In this document: positions 44,937-46,493 of the stretch, piece by piece
Layout: each line of letters opens with the position of its first letter
Position numbering within the stretch: position 1 is the stretch's first letter
Assembly (NCBI GenBank): GCA_028698995.1
Contig: JAQVVM010000036.1
Span: 1 to 46,493, forward strand
Direction of reading: 5' to 3'
Source: Bacteroidales bacterium
GTDB taxonomy: Bacteria; Bacteroidota; Bacteroidia; Bacteroidales; PXBB01
DNA length: 46,493 nt
Program-made: the position numbers and the translations under genes
Notes under the pieces: generated by a model
The model's database searches: none
What the model was told of the DNA's origin: nothing
Seen by the model: the letters and a program-made list of their open reading frames with translations, nothing else

Positions 44937-46256
44937 ATGTCCAAATTTACTATTACCCTTTTCTGGTTTCGTAATGATTTACGTTTGCAAGATAACACAG
45001 CTTTGTTTCATGCATTAAAAAAGCATAAGAACGTACAATGTCTTTTTATTTTCGATAGGAATATTTTGTCAGGCTTGAGTAAGAATGACAGACGCGTGAC
45101 TTTTATCTATAAGGAACTTCGAGAAATGAATGATACACTGTATAAATATGGCTCTTCTTTGCTTGTAAAGACAGGAAATCCCATAGAAGTTTTTAAAGAA
45201 CTCTTAGAATCTTTTAATATTGAAGGTATTTACTTAAACAATGATTATGAGCCCTATGCACTTAAAAGAGATAGAGAAATTGAGATGTGGGCAGTTGACA
45301 GCAATATTCCTTTTTATTCTTACAAAGATGCTGTCATCTTTGAGAAAAAAGAAGTTCTTAAAAGCGATGGATTGCCCTATACCGTGTTTACTCCTTATTC
45401 AAGGAAATGGCTTTTAAGCTTTTCACAAGAAACATTAATTCAATATAATATTATATCGTATTCAAATAATTTTAACCATAGTAGTAAACACACTTTCCCT
45501 TTTATCGAAGAAATTGGATTTAAAACCAACCAGTTTATTTTTCCGGAAAAAAAATTGGATGAACATTGTGTGAAGAATTACGCACTTAACCGTAATTTCC
45601 CTGCATTAAACGGAACCTCAAGACTTGGTATTCATCTGCGTTTTGGTACTATCAGCATTCGTGAAGCAGTTACCTTTGCCCATAAAAACAGCAGTGTATG
45701 GCTCAATGAACTTATATGGCGTGAATTTTTTAAGATGATACTTTTTCATTTTCCTTATGTTGAGAAAAATGCTTTCAGAAAGCAATTTGATAGTATTAAA
45801 TGGCTTGATGATGATGAATCTTTTGAAAAATGGTGCGCCGGTCAAACTGGTTATCCCATTGTTGATGCTGGCATGAGAGAGCTTGTAGCAACCGGTTTTA
45901 TGCATAACAGGGCCAGAATGATAACAGCCGGTTTCCTAGTTAAGCATTTACTTATTGATTGGCGTAAGGGTGAAACATTTTTTGCAAAACATTTGCTCGA
46001 TTATGACCTTTCGGCTAACAACGGAAACTGGCAGTGGGCTGCTGGAACAGGATGTGATGCAGCTCCTTATTACAGAATCTTCAATCCAATCGTACAAGCT
46101 CAGAAGTTTGATAAGAATTTGAGTTACATTAGGCATTGGGTTCCCGAATACGATACACATAAATATTATCCCCAAATTGTAGAACATGAATTTGCAAGAA
46201 AACGTTCATTGACAGTTTTAAAATCTTTTTTAAATAATACAAAAGGTTCTCTTTAA
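44937..46256 (+). CDS. Class I deoxyribodipyrimidine photolyase / cryptochrome family protein
   Basis: This 439-residue flavoprotein repairs UV-induced pyrimidine dimers in blue light. The N-terminal antenna domain (1-125) starts ITLFWFRNDLRLQDNTALF. The FAD-binding domain shows WLNELIWREFFKMILFHFP, then WCAGQTGYPIVDAGMRELVATGFMHNRARMI and DYDLSANNGNWQWAAGTGCDAAPYYRIFNP, the standard photolyase signatures. Length is close to that of class I CPD photolyases. A CPD substrate is likely, but a signalling cryptochrome of the same subfamily cannot be excluded by sequence alone. It follows the lipoprotein gene by 60 bases. Confidence 0.93.
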   Translation: MSKFTITLFWFRNDLRLQDNTALFHALKKHKNVQCLFIFDRNILSGLSKNDRRVTFIYKELREMNDTLYKYGSSLLVKTGNPIEVFKELLESFNIEGIYLNNDYEPYALKRDREIEMWAVDSNIPFYSYKDAVIFEKKEVLKSDGLPYTVFTPYSRKWLLSFSQETLIQYNIISYSNNFNHSSKHTFPFIEEIGFKTNQFIFPEKKLDEHCVKNYALNRNFPALNGTSRLGIHLRFGTISIREAVTFAHKNSSVWLNELIWREFFKMILFHFPYVEKNAFRKQFDSIKWLDDDESFEKWCAGQTGYPIVDAGMRELVATGFMHNRARMITAGFLVKHLLIDWRKGETFFAKHLLDYDLSANNGNWQWAAGTGCDAAPYYRIFNPIVQAQKFDKNLSYIRHWVPEYDTHKYYPQIVEHEFARKRSLTVLKSFLNNTKGSL

Positions 46257-46465
46257 GAAAAACCTTCTCTTTTTCTCTCCCTTTTTTAATTAAGATTTCA
46301 TCAATAATGTAAAAAATCACCAAATTTTCTCTTTTTTTTATCCTAAAACTGTAAATTATAGATGCTTTTTTAAGTACTTTTAAATTTTATTTAACTGATA
46401 ATCAGATAGAATGTAAAAAAGTAAAAAAAAAGTAAAAAAAAAGTTATGAAATAATAAATAATGAT

Positions 46466-46473
46466 TAATTTTG
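46466..46473 (+). promoter_or_regulatory. Candidate -7 box for a gene beyond the window
   Basis: TAATTTTG matches TAnnTTTG near the right edge. The stretch 46257-46493 contains no gene; it has a weak AAGGTT/AACCTT hairpin straddling the photolyase stop and two tandem GTA(9) runs near 46420-46440. Confidence 0.3.
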
Positions 46474-46493
46474 CAATCCCTAAATATAGAGAA

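Overview
The window reads as a chromosomal segment of a low-GC member of the Bacteroidota. The signs are: many secreted proteins ending in type IX secretion (T9SS) C-terminal sorting domains (type A and one gliding-motility-type/type B), the conserved parA-parB-DUF5683-dapB-lepB gene order, Bacteroidota-restricted families (DUF3276, DUF5683, SxtJ, DUF5989), repeated TAnnTTTG promoter-like -7 boxes, and almost no Shine-Dalgarno sequences. A full 2-oxoglutarate dehydrogenase E1/E2 pair suggests an oxidative TCA cycle, and a photolyase suggests exposure to light. I cannot name the genus.

Layout. 0.1-3.4 kb: an EamA/DMT transporter and a convergent choice-of-anchor-L adhesin-like T9SS protein. 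3.7-11.0 kb: a type I restriction-modification operon (hsdR, a four-helix-bundle protein, hsdM, a YhcG/DUF1016 PD-(D/E)XK protein, hsdS, and an unrecognised 136-residue protein). 11.05-11.4 kb: tRNA-His on the minus strand, preceded on the + strand by tandem 98-bp repeats that each carry the tRNA 3' end. 11.6-16.5 kb: housekeeping block DUF3276 (Pur-alpha-like), parA, parB, DUF5683, dapB, lepB. 16.8-21.6 kb: a two-gene unit for a secreted GH5-like glycosidase and a T9SS protein. 22.0-26.4 kb: one minus-strand operon with an SxtI-like O-carbamoyltransferase, an SGNH hydrolase, a 49-residue DUF5989 protein, SxtJ and thyA. 26.6-28.5 kb: a YfbK-type von Willebrand A protein. 28.6-35.3 kb: five minus-strand secreted proteins (BNR-like T9SS protein, GH16 glucanase, papain-like protease, T9SS protein, S74-chaperone T9SS protein). 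35.5-40.4 kb: sucA-sucB-EamA transporter operon. 40.5-42.9 kb: a secreted zinc metalloprotease with an inserted glycine-rich repeat block, and a CAP-domain protein. 43.1-46.3 kb: an ankyrin/outer-membrane-barrel fusion, a small lipoprotein and a class I photolyase.

How it fits together. The secreted glycosidases and proteases would be exported by Sec (LepB lies in the window) and then many of them by T9SS, giving polysaccharide and protein degradation at the cell surface. The restriction island beside tRNA-His is the clearest accessory region. The most unusual items are the tRNA-His-derived tandem repeats, the extra genes threaded through the type I RM operon, the SxtI/SxtJ/DUF5989/SGNH cassette ending in thyA, the metalloprotease interrupted by four GGxGxGA-type repeats, a shared C-terminal module in two proteases that lack a T9SS sorting domain, and the ankyrin-barrel fusion. 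No CRISPR array, intact transposon or rRNA was seen. All family names come from motif recognition by eye, not from database searches.
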